Part shown: positions 51,680-59,086 of the stretch, one piece after another
Numbering within the stretch: position 1 is the first letter of the stretch
How the letters are laid out: every line of letters begins with the position of its first letter
DNA from: Solirubrobacteraceae bacterium
GTDB lineage: Bacteria; Actinomycetota; Thermoleophilia; Solirubrobacterales; Solirubrobacteraceae
DNA: 59,086 nt
Reading direction: 5' to 3'
NCBI GenBank assembly: GCA_030690545.1
Contig: JAUYGN010000149.1
Location: forward strand, 1 to 59,086
Notes under the pieces: generated by a model
Told to the model about the DNA's origin: nothing
The model's database searches: none
What the model saw: the letters and a program-made list of their open reading frames with translations, nothing else
Made by a program: the position numbers and the translations under genes

Positions 51680-51723
51680 GCGACGCACGGTAGCCGCCGT
51701 CGGGCACGGCGCACCGTGCTGTG

Positions 51724-51751
51724 TTAGGGTCACCTAATAAGGGTACCCTAA
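51724..51751. promoter_or_regulatory. tandem iron boxes in the divergent PPTase/ABC promoter
   Basis: TTAGGGTCACCTAA (51724-51737) is followed immediately by TAAGGGTACCCTAA (51738-51751), two palindromic 14-mers of the same type as at 50.8 kb. This AT-richer spot lies between the PPTase gene (minus) and the fused ABC transporter (plus), so a metal-dependent repressor here would switch both sides together. Confidence 0.8.
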
Positions 51752-51858
51752 TTACGGTGCCTCGATCGAAGGTCGACGCCGTCGCCGTGAGCCCCGAGCG
51801 CCGCGGCGCACCACTCGATCGACGTGTTCCCCGTCTCGCGACCCCCAGAGGACTACGC

Positions 51859-54800
51859 ATGCCCCCGGCCCGTCGACAGACGTCATCGGACGCCCAGGAC
51901 GCGCCGCGCGCCGCCGCTCCGCCGACCTCGCTGCGCGAGATCATGCGGCGCCATCGCGCCGGCCTCGTCGGCGCGTCGTTGCTGGCCGTCCTCGCGGCCG
52001 CCGCGGCGCTCGCGCCGTACGTCGGGGTCTACCTCGTGACCGACGAGCTCATCGGCGACGGCACGCCCGACACCGGCGTGTTCGCTCCGATCGCGATCGG
52101 AGTCGCCATCGCGCTGGTCGTGCGCGGTGCCGCGAGCGCCGCCTCGTCGCACACCGCGCACCGCGCGGCCTACGCGATCCTCGCCGACCTGCGCCTGGCC
52201 CTGATGGACCGCATCGGCCGGGTGCCGCTCGGCGAGATCCAGCGGCGCGGCACCGCCGGGCTCAAGCAGGTGCTGCACGACGACGTCGAGCAGCTCGAGG
52301 ACGCCTTCGCCCACGGCGTGCCGGACATCGCCGCGGCGGCCGCGGTCCCGACCGCGACGCTGGCGCTCTTCTTCGTCGTCGACTGGCGACTCGCGCTCGT
52401 GACGCTCGCGTCGATCGCCCTGATCGCCGGGATGTACGCCCTGACGGTCTCGATCGCCGAGCGCGTGACTCCGATGCGCGTCAAGGCCCAGATCGCGCTC
52501 GCGACCGGCGTCCTGACCTACCTGCGCGGCATGCGCGTCGTCCGCGGATTCCAGCGCGAGGACGAAGGCTACGACGCCGTGCGGGCGCTGATCCGCGCCA
52601 ACCAGGACGCGCAGGACGCCGCGCTGCGCGACCGCGGCCGCTGGTTCGTCTCCGGGCTGGTGACCGCGCTGGGGATCACGTCGCTGCTGCTCGTCGCCGT
52701 CGGCGGGACGCTGCACGTCTCGGGCCACGTGGACCTCTCGACGCTGGCGCTGTTCCTGCTGCTCGGCCTCGGGTTCGCCAACAGCCTCTACGGGCTCGTG
52801 CTCGCCGCCGCCACGGTCGTCATCCGCTTCCGGATGGCGGCCGGCAGCGTCGGCAAGCTGCTAGCGGCGCCGGTCCTGGAGGCGCCCGACGCGCCGCGCA
52901 CGCCAGACGCCTACGACGTGGCGTTCGAGGGCGTGTCCTTCGCCTACGACGACGAGCCGGTGCTGCGCGACGTCGGCTTCGCCGTCCCCGAGCGCGGCCT
53001 CGTCGGGGTCGTCGGCCCGAGCGGCGCCGGCAAGACGACCCTCGCGCGGCTCATCACCCGCTTCTGGGACGTCGACGCCGGAGCCGTGCGGATCGGCGGG
53101 ATCGACGTGCGCGACGTCGATCCGGCCGAGCTCATGCGGCGCGTCGCGCTCGTCGCCCAGGACGACTACGTCTTCGACCGCAGCGTGCTGGAGAACATCC
53201 GCGTCGGCCGGCCGGACGCCAGCGACGAGGAGGTCCGCGCCGCCGGCACCCGCGCGCGACTCGACGACGACGTGGCGCGACTGCCGCACGGCTGGGACAC
53301 CGTCGTCGGCGCCGGCGGGGCGCTGCTCTCCGGCGGGCAGCGCCAGCGGATCTCGATCGCGCGCGCCCTGCTGAAGGACGCCCCGCTCGTCGTGCTCGAC
53401 GAGGCGACGGCGTGGCTCGACGCGGAGAACGAGGCCGCGGCTCGCCAGGCCGTCGCCGAGCTCGCCGCCGACCGCACCGTGATCGTGATCGCGCACCGGC
53501 TCCCGTCCGTTCGCGACGCCGACCGGATCGTCGTCCTCGACGGCGGCCGCGTCGCCGGCGTCGGAGGGCACGACGAGCTGCTGCGCGACTGCCGGGTCTA
53601 CCGGACCATGTGGGAGGCGCAGGAGCGCGCGGGCGGGTGGCGCATCGACGCCTCCGACGCTCCGCCGGCGCCGGTTTCGCCGGTCGAGCGCGCGACCACC
53701 CCCGACCCGTGGACCGAGCGGGCGCGCGCCCTGGTCCGCCCGGAGCTCGGCGAGCTGCCGTTCCTGCGCCAGTGGCGGGCCCTGATGGGGTCCAACCTCG
53801 ACACGCTGCTGCGCCGCGGGCTCGTCCGGCTGCTCGCCGAGTCGCTCGTCCGCGGGCTCCCCGTCGTCGCGGTCTTCCTGCTGCTGCGCGAGGCGATCGT
53901 CGGCGAGCCGACGCAGGGGCTCATATGGGCGCTCGCCGGCGGCACGCTCCTCGCGCTGCTGCTGCGGGTGCTCACGAACGAGCGCGCCAACCGCGTCGTC
54001 TTCGCCGCCGCCAACCAGGCGAAGGCCGACGTCCAGCTCTCCCTCGTCGAGCGGCTGCGCCGCGTCCCGCTCGGCTTCCTCGAGCGCCACGACGCCGGAC
54101 GGATCTCGACGGTCGTCAACAACGACGTCTTCATGCTCGACTTCCAGAACACGCCGCAGCAGATCGCGGCGACGACCGTGCAGCCGCTGCTCGCGTCGAT
54201 CGCCCTGTTCGTGCTCGATTGGCGCCTCGCCCTGGCCACGCTGGCCGGGCTGCCGCTGTTCGCGCTGCTCACCCGCTGGGCCAACGCGGCCTACCGCCGC
54301 GCGGTGGCGCCGCTCGACGCCGCGCGCGTCCGCGCGATCGGCGAGCTGCTCGAGCACATCCGGGGCGCCGTCGTCCTGCGCGCCCACCCGGGCTCCGGGC
54401 CGGCCGTCGCGTACCGCGACGCCATCCACGAGCTGCGCCGGCGCAGCGACGAGCTGTCGGCGAAGTCGTCGCCCGCGACCGCGCTCACCGCCGTCGCTCT
54501 CGAGCTCGGCACCGCGGTCGTGATCGCCGTCGGGGCGGTGCTCTACGTCGACGGCGCGATCGCGGCCGACACGCTGCTGCTGTTCCTCGTCCTCTCGCTC
54601 GTGCTCTACCAGCCGCTGCTCGAGCTGAACGCCCTGACGAGCTACCGCCGCAACCAGCAGCAGCTCGCGCGGCGGGTCGGAGCGATCTGGGACGCCCCGG
54701 TGCTGCCGGAGCCCGACGCACCGGGCGTCCCCGCCGACGGCGCCGTCGAGCTGCGCGACGTGACCTTCCGCTACGCGACCTCCGACGACGACCTCGACGC

Positions 54801-55506
54801 AGCCGCCGGGCCGCCCGCGCTCGAGCGCGCGTCGCTGCGCGCCGCGCCCGGCACCGTCACGGCGCTGGTCGGGCCGTCCGGCGCCGGCAAGTCGACGATC
54901 TGCGACCTGCTCGCGCGCTTCTGGGACGTCGACTCCGGAGCCGTGCTGATCGGTGGCGTCGACGTCCGCGAGCTCGGGTCGGCCGCCGTGCAGGCGAACG
55001 TCACGACGGTCTACCAGGAGGTCCAGCTGTTCGCGGGGACCGTCCGTGCGAACCTCGTCCTCGGCCGCCCCGACGCCACCGACGCGGAGATCGACGAGGC
55101 GCTGCGCGCGGCCTCGGCCACCGACGTCGTCGCGGCGCTCGCGGACGGCCTCGACACCGTCCTCGACGAGAACGGCGCGTCGCTCTCCGGCGGCCAGCGC
55201 CAGCGCCTGTCGATCGCCCGCGCGCTGCTCAAGGACGCTCCCGTGCTGATCCTCGACGAGGCCGCCGCGTCGGTCGACCCCGACACGGAGGCGCAGATCC
55301 AGCGGGGCATCGCCTCGCTCGCCCGCGGCCGCACGGTGATCGTCGTCGCGCACCGTCTCGACACCGTCCGCGAGGCCGACCAGATCGTCGTCGTCGACGA
55401 GGGCCGCGTCGTCGGCAGCGGAACGCACGACGACCTCGTCCGCGACGCACCGGTCTACCGGCGGCTCTGGGCCGCCCACGATCCGGACGCCGTCGCCGCC
55501 GGCTGA
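51859..55506 (+). CDS. fused double ABC transporter (TMD-NBD-TMD-NBD), siderophore type
   Basis: A 1215-residue single-chain ABC transporter with two complete half-transporters. NBD1: Walker A GPSGAGKTT at 386-394, LSGGQRQR near 489, Walker B VVLDEATAWLD (Glu515). NBD2: GPSGAGKST at 1005, LSGGQ near 1109, LILDEAAASVD (Glu1134). Both sites keep the catalytic Glu. Each TMD is the six-helix exporter type. Iron-regulated exporter-fold transporters next to a siderophore-binding lipoprotein resemble YbtPQ/IrtAB, which import siderophores, although no reductase domain is present here; export is the alternative. ATG 51859 with AGAGG upstream. Confidence 0.9.
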   Translation: MPPARRQTSSDAQDAPRAAAPPTSLREIMRRHRAGLVGASLLAVLAAAAALAPYVGVYLVTDELIGDGTPDTGVFAPIAIGVAIALVVRGAASAASSHTAHRAAYAILADLRLALMDRIGRVPLGEIQRRGTAGLKQVLHDDVEQLEDAFAHGVPDIAAAAAVPTATLALFFVVDWRLALVTLASIALIAGMYALTVSIAERVTPMRVKAQIALATGVLTYLRGMRVVRGFQREDEGYDAVRALIRANQDAQDAALRDRGRWFVSGLVTALGITSLLLVAVGGTLHVSGHVDLSTLALFLLLGLGFANSLYGLVLAAATVVIRFRMAAGSVGKLLAAPVLEAPDAPRTPDAYDVAFEGVSFAYDDEPVLRDVGFAVPERGLVGVVGPSGAGKTTLARLITRFWDVDAGAVRIGGIDVRDVDPAELMRRVALVAQDDYVFDRSVLENIRVGRPDASDEEVRAAGTRARLDDDVARLPHGWDTVVGAGGALLSGGQRQRISIARALLKDAPLVVLDEATAWLDAENEAAARQAVAELAADRTVIVIAHRLPSVRDADRIVVLDGGRVAGVGGHDELLRDCRVYRTMWEAQERAGGWRIDASDAPPAPVSPVERATTPDPWTERARALVRPELGELPFLRQWRALMGSNLDTLLRRGLVRLLAESLVRGLPVVAVFLLLREAIVGEPTQGLIWALAGGTLLALLLRVLTNERANRVVFAAANQAKADVQLSLVERLRRVPLGFLERHDAGRISTVVNNDVFMLDFQNTPQQIAATTVQPLLASIALFVLDWRLALATLAGLPLFALLTRWANAAYRRAVAPLDAARVRAIGELLEHIRGAVVLRAHPGSGPAVAYRDAIHELRRRSDELSAKSSPATALTAVALELGTAVVIAVGAVLYVDGAIAADTLLLFLVLSLVLYQPLLELNALTSYRRNQQQLARRVGAIWDAPVLPEPDAPGVPADGAVELRDVTFRYATSDDDLDAAAGPPALERASLRAAPGTVTALVGPSGAGKSTICDLLARFWDVDSGAVLIGGVDVRELGSAAVQANVTTVYQEVQLFAGTVRANLVLGRPDATDAEIDEALRAASATDVVAALADGLDTVLDENGASLSGGQRQRLSIARALLKDAPVLILDEAAASVDPDTEAQIQRGIASLARGRTVIVVAHRLDTVREADQIVVVDEGRVVGSGTHDDLVRDAPVYRRLWAAHDPDAVAAG

Positions 55507-55560
55507 GCGCGCGGCCCGACCTTTGCACCGCACCGTCAACCCGAGACACCGAGAGGCCCC

Positions 55561-56565
55561 ATGACTCCAACCCGTTCGATCACCGCGTTCGTTCGCCGTG
55601 CGCCCCTGCTGCTGCTCGTCCCGCTGACGTTGGGGCTGAGCGCCTGCGGGGACGACGAGACCTCCGCCGACGACCGCGCCGCGGCAACCGTCGAGCACGC
55701 CCTCGGCACCACCGAGGTTCCGGCCGCGCCGAAGCGGATCGTGTCGCTCGGCGGCGCCGCGACCGACGCGGCGATCGCACTCGGAGTGACCCCGATCGCC
55801 GGCCCCGAGAACCTCGCCGCGCCGGGCCAGGCGCGACCGTGGCACGAGGGTCATGACGTGTCGCAGATGAAGGAGATCGCGGGCGCCGTGACCGGGCAGG
55901 TGAAGCTCGACCAGATCCTCGCGCTCAAGCCGGACCTGATCTTCGCCGGCGAGTTCGCCAACGCCAAGGAGCTCTACCCGCAGCTCGCGAAGATCGCGCC
56001 GACGATCGCCTACCAGGAGGGCCCGTACGAGGACTCCTGGCAGACGACCACGACCGTCGTCGGGCAGGCGCTCGGACGCGAGTCGCAGGCGAAGGACCTG
56101 ATCGCGAAGACCGAGGCGCAGGTCGCGCGGGTCGCGGCCGACCATCCCGGGCTCGACGGCAGGACCTGGACGTTCTTCGTCGCGCAGTCCCCGTCCCGGG
56201 TCGGCGTCCTCGTGAACCCGAAGGACAGCCTCACCACGCTGCTCGGGGAGCTCGGCCTGAAGCCGGTGCCCGCCCAGCAGCGCCTGAAGATCGACGCGTC
56301 CACGCCGGGCGTGGCGGGCCTGAGCATCGAGCAGGCGCGCAGGCTCGACGCCGACGTCGTGTTCGGGACGTATCCCGCCCCGCCGTTGCGCAAGGCGATC
56401 GAGGGCAACGGCGTCTTCGGGCAGCTCGACGCCGTCCGCGACGGGCGCTATCTGGCCCTCGACCTCTCGCAGGGCGGCGGGCTGCGCGCGCCCACCGTGC
56501 TCGCGCTCCCGTGGTCGCTCGAGCTGCTCGAGCCGACCCTGAAGAAGGTCGAGCCCGCCGCGTAG
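55561..56565 (+). CDS. iron-siderophore ABC transporter substrate-binding lipoprotein
   Basis: A 334-residue lipoprotein with lipobox LSAC (Cys29) after a hydrophobic signal. The mature part is a FepB/FhuD-type periplasmic-binding-protein-2 fold: PKRIVSLGGAATDAAIALGV, VKLDQILALKPDLIFAGEF, and SIEQARRLDADVVF, with the long interdomain helix in the middle. It should capture the ferric siderophore outside the membrane. It follows the ABC transporter by 54 bases in the same iron-box-controlled operon. No FecCD-type permease is visible, so the fused ABC may be its partner. Confidence 0.9.
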   Translation: MTPTRSITAFVRRAPLLLLVPLTLGLSACGDDETSADDRAAATVEHALGTTEVPAAPKRIVSLGGAATDAAIALGVTPIAGPENLAAPGQARPWHEGHDVSQMKEIAGAVTGQVKLDQILALKPDLIFAGEFANAKELYPQLAKIAPTIAYQEGPYEDSWQTTTTVVGQALGRESQAKDLIAKTEAQVARVAADHPGLDGRTWTFFVAQSPSRVGVLVNPKDSLTTLLGELGLKPVPAQQRLKIDASTPGVAGLSIEQARRLDADVVFGTYPAPPLRKAIEGNGVFGQLDAVRDGRYLALDLSQGGGLRAPTVLALPWSLELLEPTLKKVEPAA

Positions 56566-56586
56566 CGACGCGCGACCGGCGACCCG

Positions 56587-56613
56587 GGGGTGAGACGCGG
56601 CGCGTCTCACCCC
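56587..56613 (+). terminator. strong hairpin after the binding-protein gene
   Basis: GGGGTGAGACGC and GCGTCTCACCCC form a perfect 12-bp stem with a 3-base loop, 21 bases after the stop. It should end the transporter transcript and reduce read-through into the megasynthase gene. Confidence 0.7.
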
Positions 56614-56655
56614 TGCGCCGGCCCGTCGGCTCCGCGCGCCGCGCGGAAACGCCAC

Positions 56656-59086
56656 ATGCCCCCCAACCACACCCCCACATCCCACCGGCGGCGCTCACCC
56701 GGCGGCTGGCTGCTGCTGCCGCGCGCCGAGCGCCGCAGCCACGTCGTCTGCTTCCCGCACGCCGGCGGCGGCGCGAGCTTCTACCGCCCGTGGATACGCC
56801 GGTTCCCCGCCGACGTCGCGTTCTCGATCGTCGACTACCCGGGACGCGAGGAACGGCTCGACGCGCCGTTGCAGGACGACCTGGGCATCGTTGCCGACGG
56901 GATCGCCGAGGACCTGCTCGCGATCGACGCGGGCCCACTCCAGCTCTTCGGGCACAGCATGGGCAGCGCGATCGCCTTCGAAGTCGCGCTGCGCATCGAG
57001 CGCGAGCGACCGGGATCGCTGCGACGCCTCGTCGTCTCCGCCCGGCCGGCCCCCGTCGCCTGCCGGCCACCGCTCGTGAGCCACCTCGGCGACGACGCGC
57101 TCGCCGCGCAGATCGCCGCGATGGGGGGCACCGACGAGGCGCTGCTGCGCGACCCCGAAGTGCGCGAGCTCGTGCTGCCGATCATCCGCAACGACTACCG
57201 GCTGCTCGAGCGCCACCGGCCGGACCCGGCGCAGCGGATCGACGCCGACGTCCTCGTGCTCGGGGGCGCCGACGACCCGACGGTGACCGCCGACGAGCTC
57301 GCCAGCTGGGCCGGCGTCACGCGCGGCCGCGCCCATCGGCGCACGTTCGCCGGCGGCCACTTCTACCTGCTCGACGCCGCGGCGGACGTCGTCGCCGAGC
57401 TCGCCGCCCCGACCACGACCGGCGACCCGCTCGACCCGCCGGGCCCGCCCGACGACGCGCCGCGACCGCAGATCGACCAAGCCGCCGCTGCGCCGACCGC
57501 CGGGACCACCCGCGCAGCGACCAGGCCCGCGCCCGCGATCGACCCTGCCGAGCCGCGCGACCCCGCCGAGCTCGTCGCGATCGTCGGGATGTCGGGGCGG
57601 TTCCCGGGCGCGCCGGACGTCGACGCCCTCTGGGAGCTGCTGCGCGACGGGCGCGAGGCGCTCGGCGAGCCGAGCGACGACGAGCTGCTCGCGGCCGGCG
57701 TCGCCGCAGAGGCGCTCGCCGACCCGCGGTTCGTGCGGCGCTTCGGCGCGCTCGACGACGTCGATCGCTTCGACGCCGGGTTCTTCGGCTTCAGCGCCCG
57801 CGAGGCCGACCTCCTCGACCCCCAGCACCGGCTCTTCCTCGAGTGCGCCTGGGAAGCGCTGGAGGACGCCGGCCACGACCCCCGCCGGACGTCCGGGTCG
57901 ATCGGCCTGTACGCCGGCTGCGGGGTGAGCACGTACCTGCTCGCCCAGGTCCTGCCCGCGCGCGGCACCGTCCGCTCGGTCGGCGAGTTCGCGGCGCTGA
58001 TGGCCGCCGAGCGCGACTTCCTCGCGGCGCGCGCGTCCTACAAGCTCGACCTGCGGGGGCCGAGCGCGACGGTCCTGAGCGGCTGCTCGACGGGCCTCTT
58101 CGCCGTCCACCTCGCCGCCCAGGGCATCCTGTCGGGCGAGGCCGACATGGCGCTCGCCGGCGGCGCGACGGTCTTCTTCCCCCGGCCGAGCGGCCACATC
58201 CACGAAGACGGGTCGATCCGCTCCGCCGACGGCCGCTGCCACGCGTTCGGGGCCGAGGCCGCCGGGACCGCGGCGGGCGAGGCGGTCGGCGTCGTCCTCC
58301 TGCGGCGACTCGACGAGGCGCTCGCCGACGGCGACCGGATCCTCGGCGTGCTGCGCGGCTCGGCCTGCAACAACGACGGCGCGTCGGGCAAGGCTGGGTT
58401 CACCGCGCCCTCGGTCCGCGGGCAGCGCGACGTGATCCGCGAGGCGCTCGCGGTGGCCGGCGTCCCGCCCGGCGCGATCGACTACGTCGAGGCCCACGGC
58501 ACGGGCACGCCGCTCGGCGACCCGATCGAGGTCGAGGCGCTCGCCGAGGCGCTCGGGGACCTGCCGACCGGCAGCGTCCGGATCGGCTCGGTGAAGCCGA
58601 ACGTCGGGCACACCGACACCGCCGCCGGCGTCGTCGGCCTGATCAAGGTCCTGCTCGCCCTGCGCGAGGAGGAGCTGCCCCCGTCGATCAACGGCACGCC
58701 GGTCAACCCCGCGCTCGAGCTGGCGCAGACGCCGCTGACCCTCTGCGACCGGCGGACGCCCTGGCCGTGCCGCCCCGGCCGGCCGCGGCGCGCCGGCGTC
58801 AGCTCGTTCAGCGTCGGGGGCACCAACGTCCATGTCGTGGTCGAGGAGCCGCCGGCCCTCCCCGCGCGACCGCCGGACGATCCGGCCGAGCACCTGCTCG
58901 TCCTCTCCGCGCGCGGCCCGCGGGCGCTGAATGAGGCCGTCGAGCGGCTCGCCGCGCATCTCGAGGCCGGCCCGCGGCGCGACCTCGGCGACGTCGCACG
59001 CACGCTCGCGATCGGGCGCGCGCGGTTCTCGCACCGCGCGGCGGTCGCGGTGCGGGCCGGCGAGGACGCGGCCACCGTGCTGCGCC
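56656..59086 (+). CDS. type II thioesterase fused to a polyketide ketosynthase (3' end outside window)
   Basis: One frame runs without a stop from ATG 56656 to the window edge (at least 810 residues). Residues about 15-245 are an alpha/beta-hydrolase type II thioesterase: FPHAGGGASFYRPW, nucleophile Ser101 in GHSMGS, an Asp near 206 and His235 in GGHFYL. A Pro/Ala linker follows. From residue 305 (LVAIVGMSGRFPGA) a beta-ketoacyl synthase has Cys477 (LSGCSTG instead of the usual TACSSS), His614 (EAHGTGTPLGDP) and His652 (KPNVGHTDTAAG), so the triad is complete. The last residues (LLVLSARGP) are the usual lead into a KS-AT linker or later domains. N-terminal TE-KS fusion is unusual; type II TEs normally stand alone and TE domains normally come last. 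Confidence 0.9.
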   Translation, partial: MPPNHTPTSHRRRSPGGWLLLPRAERRSHVVCFPHAGGGASFYRPWIRRFPADVAFSIVDYPGREERLDAPLQDDLGIVADGIAEDLLAIDAGPLQLFGHSMGSAIAFEVALRIERERPGSLRRLVVSARPAPVACRPPLVSHLGDDALAAQIAAMGGTDEALLRDPEVRELVLPIIRNDYRLLERHRPDPAQRIDADVLVLGGADDPTVTADELASWAGVTRGRAHRRTFAGGHFYLLDAAADVVAELAAPTTTGDPLDPPGPPDDAPRPQIDQAAAAPTAGTTRAATRPAPAIDPAEPRDPAELVAIVGMSGRFPGAPDVDALWELLRDGREALGEPSDDELLAAGVAAEALADPRFVRRFGALDDVDRFDAGFFGFSAREADLLDPQHRLFLECAWEALEDAGHDPRRTSGSIGLYAGCGVSTYLLAQVLPARGTVRSVGEFAALMAAERDFLAARASYKLDLRGPSATVLSGCSTGLFAVHLAAQGILSGEADMALAGGATVFFPRPSGHIHEDGSIRSADGRCHAFGAEAAGTAAGEAVGVVLLRRLDEALADGDRILGVLRGSACNNDGASGKAGFTAPSVRGQRDVIREALAVAGVPPGAIDYVEAHGTGTPLGDPIEVEALAEALGDLPTGSVRIGSVKPNVGHTDTAAGVVGLIKVLLALREEELPPSINGTPVNPALELAQTPLTLCDRRTPWPCRPGRPRRAGVSSFSVGGTNVHVVVEEPPALPARPPDDPAEHLLVLSARGPRALNEAVERLAAHLEAGPRRDLGDVARTLAIGRARFSHRAAVAVRAGEDAATVLR

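Noticed and set aside
52861..56685. A 1274-codon minus-strand frame opposite the ABC transporter and binding protein
   Set aside because: Low-complexity Arg/Gly/Ala composition, no domain, and wholly antisense to well-supported genes; long antisense frames are expected at this GC content.
56511..58934. An 807-codon plus-strand frame rich in Arg, Pro and Ala over the thioesterase-ketosynthase gene
   Set aside because: It is a shadow in another phase of the real gene, which has catalytic motifs throughout and stays open to the window edge.

Overview
This is a very GC-rich window with operons full of 4-base ATGA/GTGA stop-start overlaps and frequent GTG/TTG starts. Together with actinobacterial-type genes (OmpR-type two-component pair, DtxR-family regulator, bacterial NHEJ enzymes, RecQ with a C-terminal phosphoribosyltransferase-like domain, glucosyl-3-phosphoglycerate synthase) this points to a soil-type actinomycete. 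My best guess is the Thermoleophilia/Solirubrobacterales branch, but that lineage is an inference from gene style, not from a marker gene.

Layout. 1-2.3 kb: the 3' end of a Pro-rich, Asp/Ser-tailed protein, then a sensor kinase and OmpR-type regulator. 2.5-8.3 kb: a GNAT gene, then a minus-strand operon htrA - VWA - MoxR - DUF58 - VWA whose promoter region carries three phased GCGTAAG repeats. 8.4-12.4 kb: a HAD / metallo-hydrolase / VOC operon and sucCD. 12.4-14 kb: a Fic enzyme with an AbiEi-like N-terminus. 14-23 kb: GNAT, RecQ-PRTase, an RHH/PIN toxin-antitoxin pair, an aminotransferase, a secreted TNT-type NADase-like protein, a B12-type radical SAM enzyme, a DtxR-family regulator and an SDR. 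23.3-26.5 kb: a split NHEJ set (LigC-like ligase, LigD-like polymerase, embedded methyltransferase). 26.6-36.3 kb: a glycerate-kinase-like gene, a membrane-anchored PI-PLC-like protein, a WYL regulator with a Drr-type ABC exporter, gpsA, a HAD phosphatase and GpgS. 36.4-41 kb: an MrfA-like helicase, a tiny lipoprotein, two peptidoglycan peptidases and tRNA-Phe.

41.0-44.1 kb is an apparent integrated element. The 3' end of tRNA-Phe (40 bp, 40999-41038) is repeated exactly at 44091-44130, and between the copies lie an AbiEi/AbiEii-type (type IV) toxin-antitoxin pair, a frameshifted small gene and fragments, with no recognisable integrase.

45.8-59.1 kb is an iron-regulated catechol siderophore locus. 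It holds dhbA-dhbC-dhbE-dhbB plus a free aryl carrier protein, an Sfp-type PPTase, a fused double ABC transporter, a siderophore-binding lipoprotein, and an open-ended gene running off the window that fuses a type II thioesterase to a polyketide ketosynthase. Repeated TTAGGGTCACCTAA-like boxes sit in both promoter regions and are the likely targets of a DtxR/IdeR-family repressor; one such regulator is encoded at 21.6-22.3 kb. Isochorismate would be made by DhbC, converted by DhbB and DhbA to 2,3-dihydroxybenzoate, adenylated by DhbE and loaded on the carrier protein (primed by the PPTase). The assembly line that follows would use it, and the ABC/lipoprotein pair would take the iron complex back up.
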